Positions 36,367 to 46,214 are shown, numbered from the stretch's first letter. The stretch: DNA of 64,000 bases from CAMCXE01 sp046347475 (GCA_046347475.1 JAXMGD010000002.1:372001-436000); one strand, 5' to 3'. Numbers and translations are program-made. The notes: generated by a model not told the origin, from the letters alone.

Positions 36367-36945
36367 GTACTTTTCTATTAAAAAATTTAACCCAGCATCC
36401 CAGACTTGCTGCTTAAAGCTGAAAAAGCTAAAAATTCGGCTTATAGGTAATTTGGCTATAAAAAATGACCTTTAGCCGGCGCCGTGAATTTAATGCGCCC
36501 CTACATCTGTGCCGCCCCATCGAGTGCTGGCACAAACCCATACCTGTAGGTATTTACTGCGAAATAACCCGGCAGGCCAACTATACTCAGTCAAGGCTGA
36601 GCCCAAGTGTTAATAGCCAAGAATTTGACCGCGCCTGTGTGACATACCCTAGGCGTCAAGAATTTAACGCTAAAGGCCTGTGGCTAAAATGGCGGTACTG
36701 AGTTGAACCTGAATTTTAAATGTGCCGCCTGGATACGCTAAACATTTTTGGGCACGTGGGTTTAACCTAAGTTTTTTTCACAAATCCAAGGGCAATTTTT
36801 TTACGGGTATTGCAGGGAAACGCTCGGCCATTTATGTAAAAAGGCATACCTGATGGTAATCAGCAACTGCTTTAAAAAATACATCCCAGTGGATTAGCAG
36901 GCTCAGCATACCGAGCATTTTGGTAACTATATAGGCACTTACTTT
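36367..36945. other. Intergenic region between divergent fliC and response-regulator operon
   Basis: About 580 bp. A 78-codon frame at 36465-36701 has no family resemblance. No tRNA, repeat copy or terminator recognised. It should hold the promoter of the response-regulator pair near its right end; no TAAA-N15-GCCGATAA match was noticed on the plus strand. Confidence 0.5.
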
Positions 36946-38178
36946 ATGCCCACAGATCCGAATTCGATGCTCTCGCCGCGAAACGGTACACCACAACCCC
37001 AGGATGTACTCCAAATGCAGCAATTGCTGCAGGCTGAAACGGAGCAGAAAGAGCGCGCTTTAGCCAAAGTTATTATGCTTGAGGAAGAAATTCGCGCCTT
37101 AAAATTGGTACTAGCCACAAAACCAACACCCGCGATACCTGAGAATAACAGCAGCACTTCATTTAATGGCCAGTTAATTTTAGTGGTTGATGATCAATCA
37201 CTAAATCTTGATCTTATTGAAGCGCTGCTTGATGGCTGTAATTTAAACATCGTGTGCCGCCCATCGGCCGAAGAAGCCCTGAGTTTTATCAGCACTAGCA
37301 TGCCCGATCTTATCTTGATGGATATTCAAATGCCCCAGATGGATGGCTATGAGGCTACCGCTAAAATTCGCGCTGATTATGCCGATAAAAGCCCAATTAT
37401 TCTGGCCATGACCGCCAATAACAGCCCCGAAGACGAACAAAAAAGTCTTGCCGCAGGTATGCAAGGGCATTTATGTAAACCTATAGACGCCGCTGTATTA
37501 ATACAACAATTAACCCATTGGCTGGCGCACAAGACTCTGCACGAACCCAACATTTCGGGTGCACCTATTTCGCCTGCCATTGCGCAGCAGGATGAATTAC
37601 CGGGCATTGACTTAGCCGCTGCCCTCGCCCGCCTGCGCGGCAATCGTAGCCTATTAGAAGAAGTGCTCGTCTCCTTTGCGGACAAGGCCGCGCACATTAT
37701 TCCTGAATTACAACAGGCCATACGTAATCAGGAACACGAAGCCGCTACACGTATTTTGCATAAACTAAAAGGCACTTCCGCTAATTTAAGCGCCGTGCGC
37801 GTAGCGCCGCTAGCCGCACGGCTTGAAACCCAGTGTAAACAGGGCCAATTACCCAGTGATGTAGAGGTGGCGGAATTAGCCCTGGCCATTACACAACTTA
37901 TAACCACTGCCACTCATTTAACTCAAGCGGCGTTAACACCGCAGGCATCGGCTACTCCTGTTAATCAACAGGCGATTAAACAGTGTCTTGAACGCATCGA
38001 TACACACCTCAACAGTGATTTAGGGCAAGCGGAGGATGCAGTGGAAACACTTTTACATCTGTGCAACCACACGCCATGGCATGATTCCGCTCAGCAACTG
38101 CGCACGGTGTTTTATCAATTTAATCTGCGCGCCGTGCGTGAACTTATATTAAATGGCTTTGAGCAAACGATCCTATGA
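36946..38178 (+). CDS. Response regulator with C-terminal Hpt domain
   Basis: 410 residues. A coiled-coil segment (about 17-55), a REC domain (about 75-195, phospho-acceptor D126 in DLILMDIQMPQMDGYEAT, Lys178 in CKPI), then an Hpt domain (about 225-320, phospho-histidine H272 in RILHKLKGTSANLSA), and a C-terminal tail of about 85 residues without recognised domain. REC plus Hpt without a kinase looks like a detached half of a hybrid sensor kinase, so an external histidine kinase must feed it. Overlaps the next gene by 4 bp. Its position beside fliC suggests a motility link, unproven. Confidence 0.85.
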   Translation: MPTDPNSMLSPRNGTPQPQDVLQMQQLLQAETEQKERALAKVIMLEEEIRALKLVLATKPTPAIPENNSSTSFNGQLILVVDDQSLNLDLIEALLDGCNLNIVCRPSAEEALSFISTSMPDLILMDIQMPQMDGYEATAKIRADYADKSPIILAMTANNSPEDEQKSLAAGMQGHLCKPIDAAVLIQQLTHWLAHKTLHEPNISGAPISPAIAQQDELPGIDLAAALARLRGNRSLLEEVLVSFADKAAHIIPELQQAIRNQEHEAATRILHKLKGTSANLSAVRVAPLAARLETQCKQGQLPSDVEVAELALAITQLITTATHLTQAALTPQASATPVNQQAIKQCLERIDTHLNSDLGQAEDAVETLLHLCNHTPWHDSAQQLRTVFYQFNLRAVRELILNGFEQTIL

Positions 38179-39317
38179 GCAGTCAAACCAAAATATTAAT
38201 TGTCGATGATTCACCTGAGGATATTCGGCTCTTAATGAGCGAATTAAAAAGTGAATTTCAAATCACCGCCGCCACCTCAGCTGATCTTGCACTGCAAATG
38301 ATTTCTGAAACCCTGCCGGATATAGTGCTGATGGATGTCAACATGCCCGGCACCGACGGCTACACGGCCTGTTCAATTCTGAAAGATTCGCAGGAAACAG
38401 CGGGCATTGATGTGATCTTTTTATCCAGCAATGACTCAACCGATGAGGTATTAAAAGGCTTTAACGCAGGCGCCAGCGACTACATAGTCAAGCCCTATGC
38501 GCCGCTGATTTTATTGTCAAAAATAAAAGCCTGCATCACCCGCAGAAGCGATTTACACAAATTGACGGAAGCGGCCAAATACGCAGGCGCCGTGGCCATG
38601 AGCGCCATGAGTGACACGGGTGATTTAGGCACTATTGTTAACTTTTTGCGCTCCAGTTTTGCTATCAAAACCGCCCCCGATCTGTGCCATGAAATCTGCT
38701 CGGCCCTATCGGCGTTTGGTTTAACCGCCTGCGCTTATATTTATTTAGATGAGGGTGGTGTATTTGCGGGTACTGAGGGCAGCCCCAGCGAACTGGAAAT
38801 GAACCTGATTAAACGTATCATAACCAGCCCAGAGCCCATTATTACCATCGGCAATAGGCTTTTGCTGATTAAACCCGGGGTTGTGTTATTAATTAAAAAC
38901 CTGCCGGAATCCTCTGAAAAAGCCGCCCGCATTAAGGATCATTTAATGATTCTCTTGGAGGGTATTATCGCTAAAGTAATTAGCCTCAACAGCCAAGCTA
39001 AACTCAATCAGTTGCTCAGCAGCAATATCAGCCGCGTCATCAAAAATGCTGAACACGCACTCATCGATATTCGCGAGACCCAAGAGGCCCACAAGAAACA
39101 AAGCATCGACATAATGGAGAAAATGGTAAGGGAGGTGGAGGCGTCTTTTTTTAATATGGGCCTTACCGATCAACAGGAGGAGCAATTATTGGAAATCATG
39201 ACCAAAGCTGTCTCGGAATCCCTCAGCCATTTTGAAGCAGGCCTCGAGATAGACAATAAAATTAGCGGCATTATTGATTCATTGGCGACGGTATCAAGTG
39301 AAACGCCGAGCACTTAA
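38175..39317 (+). CDS. Response regulator with uncharacterised C-terminal output region
   Basis: 380 residues. REC domain 5-125 (D54 in DIVLMDVNMPGTDGYTA, Lys in YIVKPYAP). Residues about 130-270 look like a degraded GAF-type sensor (LCHEICSALSAFGLTACAYIYLDE), followed by helices about 280-370 with a possible coiled coil (QEEQLLEIMTKAVSESLSHF). No DNA-binding, GGDEF or HD-GYP domain visible. ATGA overlap with the preceding REC-Hpt gene, so a two-gene operon; the Hpt of the first may phosphorylate the REC of this one (inference). Confidence 0.82.
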   Translation: MSSQTKILIVDDSPEDIRLLMSELKSEFQITAATSADLALQMISETLPDIVLMDVNMPGTDGYTACSILKDSQETAGIDVIFLSSNDSTDEVLKGFNAGASDYIVKPYAPLILLSKIKACITRRSDLHKLTEAAKYAGAVAMSAMSDTGDLGTIVNFLRSSFAIKTAPDLCHEICSALSAFGLTACAYIYLDEGGVFAGTEGSPSELEMNLIKRIITSPEPIITIGNRLLLIKPGVVLLIKNLPESSEKAARIKDHLMILLEGIIAKVISLNSQAKLNQLLSSNISRVIKNAEHALIDIRETQEAHKKQSIDIMEKMVREVEASFFNMGLTDQQEEQLLEIMTKAVSESLSHFEAGLEIDNKISGIIDSLATVSSETPST

Positions 39318-39460
39318 GCCAATGCAGGGATTGGGTGGGCGAGCTGTGGATCGCTCCGATATTAACCTGGCGATAAAACAGACCGTCCTGTTCTCTTTGG
39401 TCGCGAGGTGAATAATTATTTCGCCAAGCTCTCAACTAACAGGCTCAGGGTTTTAGCGGC

Positions 39461-39484
39461 AAAAAAAATGGCCCTGCGGGCCAT
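39461..39484 (-). terminator. Intrinsic terminator of galU-manB
   Basis: Minus strand ATGGCCC-GCA-GGGCCAT followed by a run of T about 7 long. Ten bp after the manB stop codon. Confidence 0.92.
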
Positions 39485-39494
39485 GTTCAAGCAA

Positions 39495-40844
39495 TTAAAA
39501 TTGATCCATCAGCGCTAATAATTCCTGGGTTTTCGCTCGCATAAGGGCTTCATCGCCGCGGGACTCAACATTGAGCCGCGCCAAAGGCTCAGTACTGGAA
39601 CTGCGCATATTAAACCGCCAGTGCTCAAACGCCATGGAAAGCCCATCAACGCGCTCAATAAGAACGGCCTCAGGGGCAAAATGCGCCTCTACCCTAGCTA
39701 ACATCTCCTGCGTGTTGCGCACCGTGCGGTTAATTTCGCCCGAGCAGGGAAACTTGCGAATACGCTCTTCCACCAAAGCGGATAAAGGCAGGTTTTTTTG
39801 CTGCATTAATTCCAACACCAACAACCAGGGGATGGTGCCGTTATCACAGTAGGCAAAGGTTTTAAAATAATGGTGCGCGCTCATTTCACCGCCGTACACA
39901 GCATCTTCCAAACGCATACGCTCTTTAATAAACGCATGGCCAGTTTTGCTCTGCACTGGTACGCCGCCCGCTTGGCTGACTACATCGACGGTATTCCAGG
40001 TTAAACGCGGGTCGTGGACAATTTTGGCACCGGGGTGTTTGGCTAAAAACGCTTCGGCCAATAGACCCACCACATAATAGCCTTCAACAAAATTGCCTTT
40101 TTCATCGAAGAAAAAACAGCGGTCAAAATCGCCATCCCAGGCAATGCCCACAGCAGCGCCATGCTCAAGCACCGCTTGCGCCGTTACGCCCTGATTTTCC
40201 GGCAATAATGGATTGGGAATACCGTTGGGGAAGTTGCCATCGGGGGTGTGGTGAATTTTGATAAATTCAAAGGGTAGATGCGCTTGCAAGGCATCCACCA
40301 CCGCACCTGCGCCACCATTACCGGCGTTTACCACCACCTTCATGGGTTTAAGGTTTTGGGTATTCACATAGGTGAGCAAATGATCCACGTAGGTGGCACG
40401 CACTTCGCGCTGCTCAACCAGGCCTTTGCGGGCAGAGGCTTTAAATTGGCCGGATTCCGCAAGGGCTTTAATATCCAATAATCCTGTATCCCCCGAGATG
40501 GGTTTAGAACCTTCCCGCACCAGCTTCATGCCGTTGTAATCCATGGGGTTGTGGCTGGCCGTCACACATATGCCGCCATCTACCTCTAGGGCGAAAGTAG
40601 CGAAATAAACTTCTTCGGTGCCGCACTGGCCGATGTGGATCACATCCGCCCCCGCATCGGTCATGCCGCGCACCAACGCATCCGTCAGCACCGGGCTGGT
40701 CAGGCGAATATCGTGGCCCACCACCAAGCGTTTGGCATTTAAATATTCCGCAAAGGCGCGGCCTACACGGTAGGCCACATCTTCGTTGAGTTCATCGGGT
40801 ACGCGGCCGCGAATATCGTAGGCCTTAAAACAAGTTATATTCAT
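39495..40844 (-). CDS. manB: Phosphomannomutase
   Basis: Interconverts mannose 6- and 1-phosphate (and possibly glucose phosphates) for GDP-mannose and exopolysaccharide/LPS precursors. 449 residues, alpha-D-phosphohexomutase family, CpsG/ManB-like start MNITCFKAYDIRGRVPDELN. Phosphoserine loop GICVTASHNPMDYNGMK; metal loop DGDFDRCFFFDEKGN; sugar loop VYGGEMSAHHYF; phosphate loop RSSSTEPLARLNVE. Overlaps the galU stop by 4 bp (ATGA), so translationally coupled. Confidence 0.93.
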   Translation of the reverse strand: MNITCFKAYDIRGRVPDELNEDVAYRVGRAFAEYLNAKRLVVGHDIRLTSPVLTDALVRGMTDAGADVIHIGQCGTEEVYFATFALEVDGGICVTASHNPMDYNGMKLVREGSKPISGDTGLLDIKALAESGQFKASARKGLVEQREVRATYVDHLLTYVNTQNLKPMKVVVNAGNGGAGAVVDALQAHLPFEFIKIHHTPDGNFPNGIPNPLLPENQGVTAQAVLEHGAAVGIAWDGDFDRCFFFDEKGNFVEGYYVVGLLAEAFLAKHPGAKIVHDPRLTWNTVDVVSQAGGVPVQSKTGHAFIKERMRLEDAVYGGEMSAHHYFKTFAYCDNGTIPWLLVLELMQQKNLPLSALVEERIRKFPCSGEINRTVRNTQEMLARVEAHFAPEAVLIERVDGLSMAFEHWRFNMRSSSTEPLARLNVESRGDEALMRAKTQELLALMDQF

Positions 40845-41677
40845 TTTTTAACGTTGTAGATGTTGTTGTACACGAAGGAGGTTGCATCTACAAAGCCGTC
40901 GACGCTGCCGCAATCAAAGCGCTTGCCTTTGAACTTATAACCGATCACGCAGCCTTTTTGCGCTTGAGTGAGCAGTGCGTCCGTTAATTGAATTTCGCCG
41001 CCTTTACCCGGTTTGGTTTGTTCAATAATTTCAAAAATATCCGGCGTTAAAATGTAGCGGCCGATGATGGCGAGGTTGCTAGGCGCGTCTTCTTTTTTGG
41101 GTTTTTCCACCATGGTGTTAATTTGGAAAATGCCATTTTTAATTTGCTCACCGCCAATTACACCAAATTTATGAATTTGATCTTCAGGCACTTCTTGAAT
41201 GGCCACTATGCTGCAGCGAAATTGTTTGAACAGGCCTACCATCTGCGCCAATACGCCGTCCGGCTCGCCATCTTTGACGCACAGGTCATCCGATAAGACA
41301 ACGGCAAAGGGCTCATCGCCCACCAGGCGGCGGCTATTCAAAATAGCATCACCCAGGCCGCGCATTTCGCGCTGACGGGTAAATGAAAAGGTACACTTAG
41401 CCATAACTTCGCGGATGGAGGTTAAGTAGGCTTCTTTATCAGTGCCTGCGATTTGATGCTCAAGCTCATAGCTCACATCAAAGTGGTCTTCAATGGCGCG
41501 CTTGCCGCGGCCGGTCACAAAGCCGATTTCTGTTAAACCGGCTTCTAAGGCTTCTTCTACACCGTACTGCACCAGGGGCTTGTTCACCACTGGCAGCATT
41601 TCTTTAGGCATGGATTTGGTGGCGGGGAGGAATCGAGTACCGTAACCGGCCACGGGGAAGATACATTTCTTGATCAT
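40841..41677 (-). CDS. galU: UTP-glucose-1-phosphate uridylyltransferase
   Basis: Makes UDP-glucose. 278 residues, close to the usual 290-300. N-terminal KCIFPVAGYGTRFLPATKSMPKEMLPV carries the GxGTRxLPxTK nucleotidyltransferase motif; VLSDDLCV metal site; MVEKPKKEDAPSNLAIIGRY and GGEIQLTDAL sugar-binding blocks. First of a two-gene sugar-nucleotide operon with manB. Confidence 0.97.
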   Translation of the reverse strand: MIKKCIFPVAGYGTRFLPATKSMPKEMLPVVNKPLVQYGVEEALEAGLTEIGFVTGRGKRAIEDHFDVSYELEHQIAGTDKEAYLTSIREVMAKCTFSFTRQREMRGLGDAILNSRRLVGDEPFAVVLSDDLCVKDGEPDGVLAQMVGLFKQFRCSIVAIQEVPEDQIHKFGVIGGEQIKNGIFQINTMVEKPKKEDAPSNLAIIGRYILTPDIFEIIEQTKPGKGGEIQLTDALLTQAQKGCVIGYKFKGKRFDCGSVDGFVDATSFVYNNIYNVKK

Positions 41678-41883
41678 AAGGAGCCCTTACAACATGGTTA
41701 ACAATTAAAGGAAAGAAGAATGGTGCGCCTGGGGTACAAATAAGGTGCGCGAATATAGCACAGCCCATGGATTATCCCCACCTGGCGAAGACTGGACATC
41801 ACGGGGTTTGCAGGTAGAATGGCAGGCCTTTTTGCCAGGGGTCCGCACATTCGGGCCTGTCATCCAACTGCTCAGAGTCTTTT

Positions 41884-42408
41884 ATGCACTCATTTGAACC
41901 CAAAGCCTCTTACACCCGCGAGGAACTTATCACCTGCGGCAATGGCCAGATGTTTGGCCCCGGCAACGCCCAGCTGCCCGTGCCGAATATGCTGATGCTA
42001 GACCGTATTGCGCATATCAGCCAGGTCGGTGGTGAATTCGGCAAGGGTGAGATTGTGGCTGAGTTGGATATCAACCCTGAGCTGTGGTTTTTCCAATGCC
42101 ACTTCCCCGGCGACCCAGTGATGCCCGGTTGTTTGGGCCTGGATGCCATGTGGCAGCTGGTCGGTTTTTTCCTTGCCTGGAAAGGCAACCCAGGGCGCGG
42201 GCGCGCATTGGGTGCGGGCGAAGTAAAATTCACCGGGCAGATTTTGCCGAGCGCCAAGCAGGTCACCTACCATATCAACCTTAAGCGGGTGATCGAGCGC
42301 AAATTGATTATGGGTATTGCCGATGGCCGCGTGTCCGTCGATGGTAAGGACATTTATTTCGCCAAAGATTTACGCGTAGGACTGTTCGGCAACACCGATT
42401 CTTTCTAG
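41884..42408 (+). CDS. fabA: 3-hydroxydecanoyl-ACP dehydratase/isomerase
   Basis: Introduces the cis double bond in anaerobic unsaturated fatty acid synthesis by dehydrating 3-hydroxydecanoyl-ACP and isomerising the trans-2 product. 174 residues. Catalytic H73 and D87 lie in QCHFPGDPVMPGCLGLDAMW, matching the E. coli His70/Asp84 spacing. Followed by fabB after 46 bp, the usual fabAB operon. Confidence 0.98.
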   Translation: MHSFEPKASYTREELITCGNGQMFGPGNAQLPVPNMLMLDRIAHISQVGGEFGKGEIVAELDINPELWFFQCHFPGDPVMPGCLGLDAMWQLVGFFLAWKGNPGRGRALGAGEVKFTGQILPSAKQVTYHINLKRVIERKLIMGIADGRVSVDGKDIYFAKDLRVGLFGNTDSF

Positions 42409-42454
42409 TACCACCTTTTTCAGTCTAATTAAGCCCAGAGGCAAGAGGACAGAT

Positions 42455-43669
42455 ATGAAACGCGTTGTAATTACAGGCATGGGTATTGTTTCCTGTATTG
42501 GTCATGATCTGGCAACCGTATTAAGCGCCCTGCGCAACGGCACTTCAGGCATTCGCTACAACCCCTCCTACGCCGAGCAGGGTTTTCGCAGCCTGGTGTC
42601 CGGTTCCATTGATTTGGACCTGGCCGAGCACATAGACCGCAAACAATTGCGTTTTATGGGCGATGCCGCCGCCTTCGCTTATATCGCCATGCAACGCGCT
42701 ATTGAGCATTCAGGCCTGAGCCCTGAGCAAGTCTCCCACGAGCGCACCGGTATTATCATGGGCTCCGGCGGTGCCTCCACCGCCAATGTGGTGGAATCGG
42801 CCGATATTATTCGCTCGAAAGGTGTAAAACGTGTTGGCCCCTATCGGGTCACCCAAACCATGGGCTCTACCGCGTCCGCCTGTTTAGCCACGCCGTTCAA
42901 AATTAAAGGCGTTAACTACTCCATTTCCTCTGCCTGCGCCACCAGCGCTCACTGTATCGGCAATGCTATGGAGCTGATTCAACTGGGTAAACAGGACGTA
43001 GTTTTTGCCGGCGGCGGTGAAGAAGAACACTGGACCCTCACCGGCCTGTTCGATGCCATGGGCGCGCTCTCCACCAAATACAACGACACCCCCAGTGCGG
43101 CCTCCCGCGCCTATGACGCCAATCGCGATGGGTTTGTGATTGCCGGTGGCGGTGGCTGTTTGGTAGTGGAATCCCTCGACCACGCCCTGGCGCGCGGCGC
43201 AACTATTTATGCGGAGCTGACCGGCTACGGCGCCACGTCCGACGGTTACGACATGGTAGCTCCCTCAGGGGAAGGTGCCGCACGCTGTATGCGCCAAGCC
43301 ATCGCCATGACCGACGCCAGCCCCATCGACTACATCAACTCCCACGGCACCAGTACGCCAGTGGGTGATTTAGCCGAATTGCGCGCGGTAAAAGAAGTCT
43401 TCGGCGCAGGCCAGGTGCCCGCCATCAGCTCAACCAAATCCCTCACCGGCCACTCCTTGGGTGCCACCGGTGTGCAAGAAGCGATTTATAGCTTGCTGAT
43501 GATGCAACACAACTTTGTTGCCGCCTCGGCCAATATAGGCACCCTGGACCCAGAAGCTGAGAACATGTCTATCGTGCTGCAAAGCCGTGAGGTGGTATTA
43601 AACAAGGTCATGTCCAATAGCTTTGGCTTTGGTGGCACCAATGCCACGCTGATTTTTCAGCGCTATTAA
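42455..43669 (+). CDS. fabB: Beta-ketoacyl-ACP synthase I
   Basis: Condensing enzyme that elongates the cis-3-decenoyl-ACP made by FabA. 404 residues. Active-site C161 in ISSACATSAHCIGN; histidines in SHGTSTPVGD (about 299) and TGHSLGATG (about 334). AGAGGACAG precedes the ATG. No terminator of good quality was seen after it; a short GGTGC-CCGGC-GCACC hairpin occurs near 43697. Confidence 0.97.
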   Translation: MKRVVITGMGIVSCIGHDLATVLSALRNGTSGIRYNPSYAEQGFRSLVSGSIDLDLAEHIDRKQLRFMGDAAAFAYIAMQRAIEHSGLSPEQVSHERTGIIMGSGGASTANVVESADIIRSKGVKRVGPYRVTQTMGSTASACLATPFKIKGVNYSISSACATSAHCIGNAMELIQLGKQDVVFAGGGEEEHWTLTGLFDAMGALSTKYNDTPSAASRAYDANRDGFVIAGGGGCLVVESLDHALARGATIYAELTGYGATSDGYDMVAPSGEGAARCMRQAIAMTDASPIDYINSHGTSTPVGDLAELRAVKEVFGAGQVPAISSTKSLTGHSLGATGVQEAIYSLLMMQHNFVAASANIGTLDPEAENMSIVLQSREVVLNKVMSNSFGFGGTNATLIFQRY

Positions 43670-43720
43670 CCCGCCAGTCAGCGGCCATTCGGTAGGTGCC
43701 CGGCGCACCTGCTGAATGAG

Positions 43721-44599
43721 TTAAGGCGCCGCTCGGCTCGACGGCGCAGAACCCACCTGCGGCTCAGAATTCTGGTTGTCCTGGCCAGTTAAGGGCAAGG
43801 CAAGTTGTCGGCGCTCATCTATCCAGCGCTGCAATAAGGCTTTTACGCCCAACCGCCACGAGCGCATCTGGACACCAAACGCATCGGTTAAACGCCGCCC
43901 GGCCAATACAGCCATGGTGCCGCCGTATACCCCCAGCCCCTTGGTAACATCCAAGCGAGCGGCGGGCCAGCCGTCTTTCTTCAACTGACGCACGAGATGA
44001 TCGGCAAATTCAGCCTCAAAACAGGGCTCCGCCGAGCGCAGATGCATCACGCCCCAGTTTTCCGCCCCGCAGGCAATTTGCTGCACCATTGCAATGACCA
44101 CGCGACAGGCTTCTTTTATACAAACGGGGTCCAACCGAGTCGTCTCAGACACACTCAATACGGCTTCCGCGCTCAAGCGCTCTAACAGGGCAGCAAACCA
44201 ATCCTCTGCACCCAGATCCACCAACAGGGGCAGGCGCAAAACAAGGGTTTTACTGCGGGCCAGGGCACGCATTTCCGCCTCAATTAAACTGAGCGCGCGG
44301 CTTGAGGTAGCCGTAGGCGTGTCTAGCTCCACAAAACCGCCCCCTGAAGCCGCCGCCCCCTGAAATACCTCGCCACTGGATATATGGATAATGGGCAATC
44401 CCCAAGCCTCCAGCGGATCACTCACCGCTTCCAGGCTAAGCCCGGCATAGGCCCGAGTATCCACCAGCACACCGGTCTCGACAGCCTGTTGCTCAGCGGA
44501 AGTAGGCAGCACAACCGCAAAGGTGTGGTGCTCCAACTCCCGCAGCAGCGCCCTGGCAAAGGGCGAATTCGTTTCGGTCAAGACTATCTTGAAGGCCAA
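43721..44599 (-). CDS. NAD(P)-dependent sugar epimerase/reductase-like protein
   Basis: 292 residues, resembling the RmlD/extended SDR superfamily: Rossmann start FKIVLTETNSPFARALLREL, then LPIIHISSGEVFQG and later RLPLLVDLG. The classic GxxGxxG is not intact (TETNSPFA), nor is a clear YxxxK catalytic pair, so it may be a non-catalytic or divergent member. Start is TTG with AAGGTAGG upstream. The C-terminus is Gln/Pro/Ser-rich. Convergent with fabB and divergent from the photolyase; function unknown. Confidence 0.7.
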   Translation of the reverse strand: MAFKIVLTETNSPFARALLRELEHHTFAVVLPTSAEQQAVETGVLVDTRAYAGLSLEAVSDPLEAWGLPIIHISSGEVFQGAAASGGGFVELDTPTATSSRALSLIEAEMRALARSKTLVLRLPLLVDLGAEDWFAALLERLSAEAVLSVSETTRLDPVCIKEACRVVIAMVQQIACGAENWGVMHLRSAEPCFEAEFADHLVRQLKKDGWPAARLDVTKGLGVYGGTMAVLAGRRLTDAFGVQMRSWRLGVKALLQRWIDERRQLALPLTGQDNQNSEPQVGSAPSSRAAP

Positions 44600-44676
44600 A
44601 CAACACCTACCTTTCTAAATTGCGAGGATCCGATTCTACTGACTCTGCGTAGCAAACCGACAGACCCAAAGAGCCC

Positions 44677-46098
44677 ATGATGAAAATAATTGTTTGGTTT
44701 ACCCAGGACTTACGCTTAAACGACCAGCCCGCCCTCAGTACGGCCCTCAAAGATGGCAGCGAAGTGTATTGCACCTACATCTTTGACCCAGCAAACCCCG
44801 AAGGCCCGCAGGGCGCCGCTCGCTGGTGGCTGCACCACAGCCTTGCAAAGCTTGCTGAGGATCTAACCGCGCACGGAGGACAGTTGATTTTACGCAGTGG
44901 CAGCAGCCACCAACAGCTCCTTAAGCTCGCCACAGAACTGGGTGCGCAGGCTGTATACATGACGCGCAGTTACGAGCCGTACCTCAGCCAGCAGCAGAGC
45001 CAGGTGCATGAAGCCATCACGGCGCGCGGTGGCGCCGCCAAACGCTTCGGTGGATATTTGTTACTTGAACCCGACACCATTTTTAATAAACAAGCCAAAC
45101 CCTTTCAGGTATTCACCCCTTTTTACCGCCACACCCGCGCGTTAATTGGGCAGACCATCAAGGCAGCGGCTAAACCCTCGTTCACAACACTCGCAGCCTG
45201 CCCGGCGCAACTAACCACTGACACCCTCAACCAGTGGCCGCTATTGCCCAGCAAACCCAACTGGGCTAAAGAATTCGCCGCACACTTCACCCCTGGCGAA
45301 CAAGGTGCCTGGGCAGCGCTCAACACAGCCTTATCTGAGGCGGTAGAGGACTACGCCGAGCAAAGGGACTTCCCTGCCCTCGCAGGCACCAGCCGACTAT
45401 CGGCCCACCTGCATTTTGGCGAAATCAGCCCTCGGCAGGTAATGCAACAGGCGATTAAACACTGCGGGGACGAGCAGGCCGCGCCTTTTACACGCCAACT
45501 CTTCTGGCGGGAATTTAACTATTACCTGCTGCATCACTATCCTCATATGCGCTGTGGCGCGTTCAAAGATAAATTTAATGGGTTCCCCTGGCGGGCCAAT
45601 GCAGGGTATTTGAACGCCTGGCAACAGGGTCAAACCGGATACCCTATAGTGGATGCAGGCATGCGTCAGTTGTGGCGCACGGGCTGGATGCATAATCGGG
45701 TGCGCATGATCTGCGCGTCTTTTTTAACCAAACACCTGCAAATTCACTGGCGTGAGGGGGAGGCTTGGTTTTGGGATACGCTTTTAGACGCTGATAAAGC
45801 CAACAATATTGGCGGTTGGCAATGGGTGGCTGGCTGCGGTGCCGATGCAGCGCCCTATTTCCGCATTTTTAACCCCATAGTACAGGGTGAAAAATTTGAC
45901 CCTTTGGGTGAATACGTGCGCACTTGGGTGCCGGAATTAGCCCGCTTACCCCCAGCGTTCATTCACAAACCCTGGCAGGCACCCAAAGGACTTCTGGCCC
46001 AATGCGGCATTAAACTGGGCGAGGATTACCCACATCCGCTGGTAAATCATGAAGAAGCCCGGGAAATAGCCTTGACCGCCTACAAGGCTCTTCAATAA
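44677..46098 (+). CDS. phrB: Deoxyribodipyrimidine photolyase
   Basis: Light-driven repair of cyclobutane pyrimidine dimers. 473 residues. N-terminal alpha/beta antenna domain (KIIVWFTQDLRLNDQPALS), C-terminal FAD-binding helical domain with FTRQLFWREFNYYLLHHYPH, GYPIVDAGMRQLWRTGWMHN, the FAD loop DADKANNIGGWQWVAGCGAD and the PYFRIFNPIVQGEKFDPLGE end. Class I type; the antenna chromophore cannot be told. A second ATG follows one codon later. Confidence 0.95.
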   Translation: MMKIIVWFTQDLRLNDQPALSTALKDGSEVYCTYIFDPANPEGPQGAARWWLHHSLAKLAEDLTAHGGQLILRSGSSHQQLLKLATELGAQAVYMTRSYEPYLSQQQSQVHEAITARGGAAKRFGGYLLLEPDTIFNKQAKPFQVFTPFYRHTRALIGQTIKAAAKPSFTTLAACPAQLTTDTLNQWPLLPSKPNWAKEFAAHFTPGEQGAWAALNTALSEAVEDYAEQRDFPALAGTSRLSAHLHFGEISPRQVMQQAIKHCGDEQAAPFTRQLFWREFNYYLLHHYPHMRCGAFKDKFNGFPWRANAGYLNAWQQGQTGYPIVDAGMRQLWRTGWMHNRVRMICASFLTKHLQIHWREGEAWFWDTLLDADKANNIGGWQWVAGCGADAAPYFRIFNPIVQGEKFDPLGEYVRTWVPELARLPPAFIHKPWQAPKGLLAQCGIKLGEDYPHPLVNHEEAREIALTAYKALQ

Positions 46099-46105
46099 TT
46101 TTTAT

Positions 46106-46124
46106 CCGGCAGTTTTAGTGCCGG
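46106..46124 (+). terminator. Hairpin after photolyase gene
   Basis: CCGGCA-GTTTTAG-TGCCGG, a 6-bp stem starting 8 bp after the phrB stop, followed by GTTAACC. No U-run, so a weak terminator at best. Confidence 0.5.
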
Positions 46125-46153
46125 GTTAACCAGTGCGGCAACAACGGCCACAC

Positions 46154-46190
46154 AAAAAATCACACGCTGGGTGAGCCTATTCACCCAGCG
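46154..46190 (-). terminator. Terminator of EamA-family gene
   Basis: Minus strand CGCTGGGTGA, 6-nt loop, TCACCCAGCG (10-bp stem), then TGTGATTTTTT. 24 bp after the EamA stop. Confidence 0.8.
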
Positions 46191-46214
46191 CAGGTTACGC
46201 ACTCTGTAGTTGTC

